Made by a program: the position numbers and the translations under genes
Assembly: GCA_041652635.1 (NCBI GenBank)
Contig: JBAZGW010000038.1
Coordinates: 1 to 13,079 of the forward strand
Length of the DNA stretch: 13,079 nucleotides
Source: Undivivens sp041652635
GTDB taxonomy: Bacteria > Omnitrophota > Gorgyraeia > Gygaellales > Profunditerraquicolaceae
Direction of reading: 5' to 3'
Notes under the pieces: model-generated
Told to the model about the DNA's origin: nothing
The model's input: the letters and a program-made list of their open reading frames with translations, nothing else
The model's database searches: none
Shown here: positions 13,053-13,079 of the stretch, piece after piece
Numbering within the stretch: position 1 is the first letter of the stretch
Layout of the letters: each line of letters opens with the position of its first letter

Positions 13053-13079
13053 ACCCTTCTTTTCCCATTCTCGTTTTAT

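Overview
The window (about 13 kb) looks like chromosome from an uncultured anaerobic bacterium. Evidence for anaerobic life is a clustered pyruvate:ferredoxin oxidoreductase, a ferritin-like protein and a small [4Fe-4S] ferredoxin. Repeat-rich gaps, purine-rich degenerate repeats and coding repeats with 'CPEQSRR'-type translations are common in candidate-phylum genomes such as Omnitrophota. That placement is a low-confidence guess, since no phylogenetic marker is present. All convincing genes lie on the + strand.

Layout. (1) 1-2964, redox block: the end of a delta-type ferredoxin subunit, porA, porB (8-base overlap), a ferritin-like gene interrupted by an in-frame TAG, a single-cluster ferredoxin and a strong intrinsic terminator. 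(2) 2966 to about 4818: a group II intron encoding its reverse transcriptase/maturase, lodged one base after the terminator's T-run, which is the habit of group IIC introns. (3) 4819-7650: a near-consensus sigma70 promoter, a structured leader with a terminator-like hairpin, and an MgtA-type P-type Mg2+ ATPase. (4) 7651-8298: a gene-free repeat zone with purine-rich repeats, a 127-bp MITE with perfect 19-bp ends, and GTTACCG-type repeats. (5) 8299-9997: a cupin gene and a lipoprotein-type acetolactate decarboxylase gene. (6) 9998-11840: an AT-rich gap and a secreted HEXXH protein with a Met/Gly-rich segment. (7) 11841-13052: a complete IS30-family insertion sequence with imperfect terminal repeats and a hairpin that buries its own start codon.

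The most interesting system is a repeat family in region 5. Three copies (8311-8471, 8860-9033, 9734-9997) each sit at a TC|ATT target, and each sits at the edge of a reading frame. Copy 1 follows codon 4 of the cupin gene, copy 2 follows the first basic residues of the decarboxylase signal peptide, and copy 3 falls inside the decarboxylase stop codon. The first two are translated in the same frame of the repeat. Copy 2 adds 58 in-frame residues, copy 1 breaks the frame but supplies a TGATG stop/restart, and copy 3 regenerates TGA. Removing each copy on paper restores a sensible native gene. This resembles the protein-coding palindromic elements of Rickettsia, in an apparently unrelated sequence family.

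Second in interest are the in-frame amber codon in the ferritin-like gene, the fold-back control of the IS30 transposase and the mgtA leader. All functional statements are read from motifs and remembered family sequences; no searches were run.
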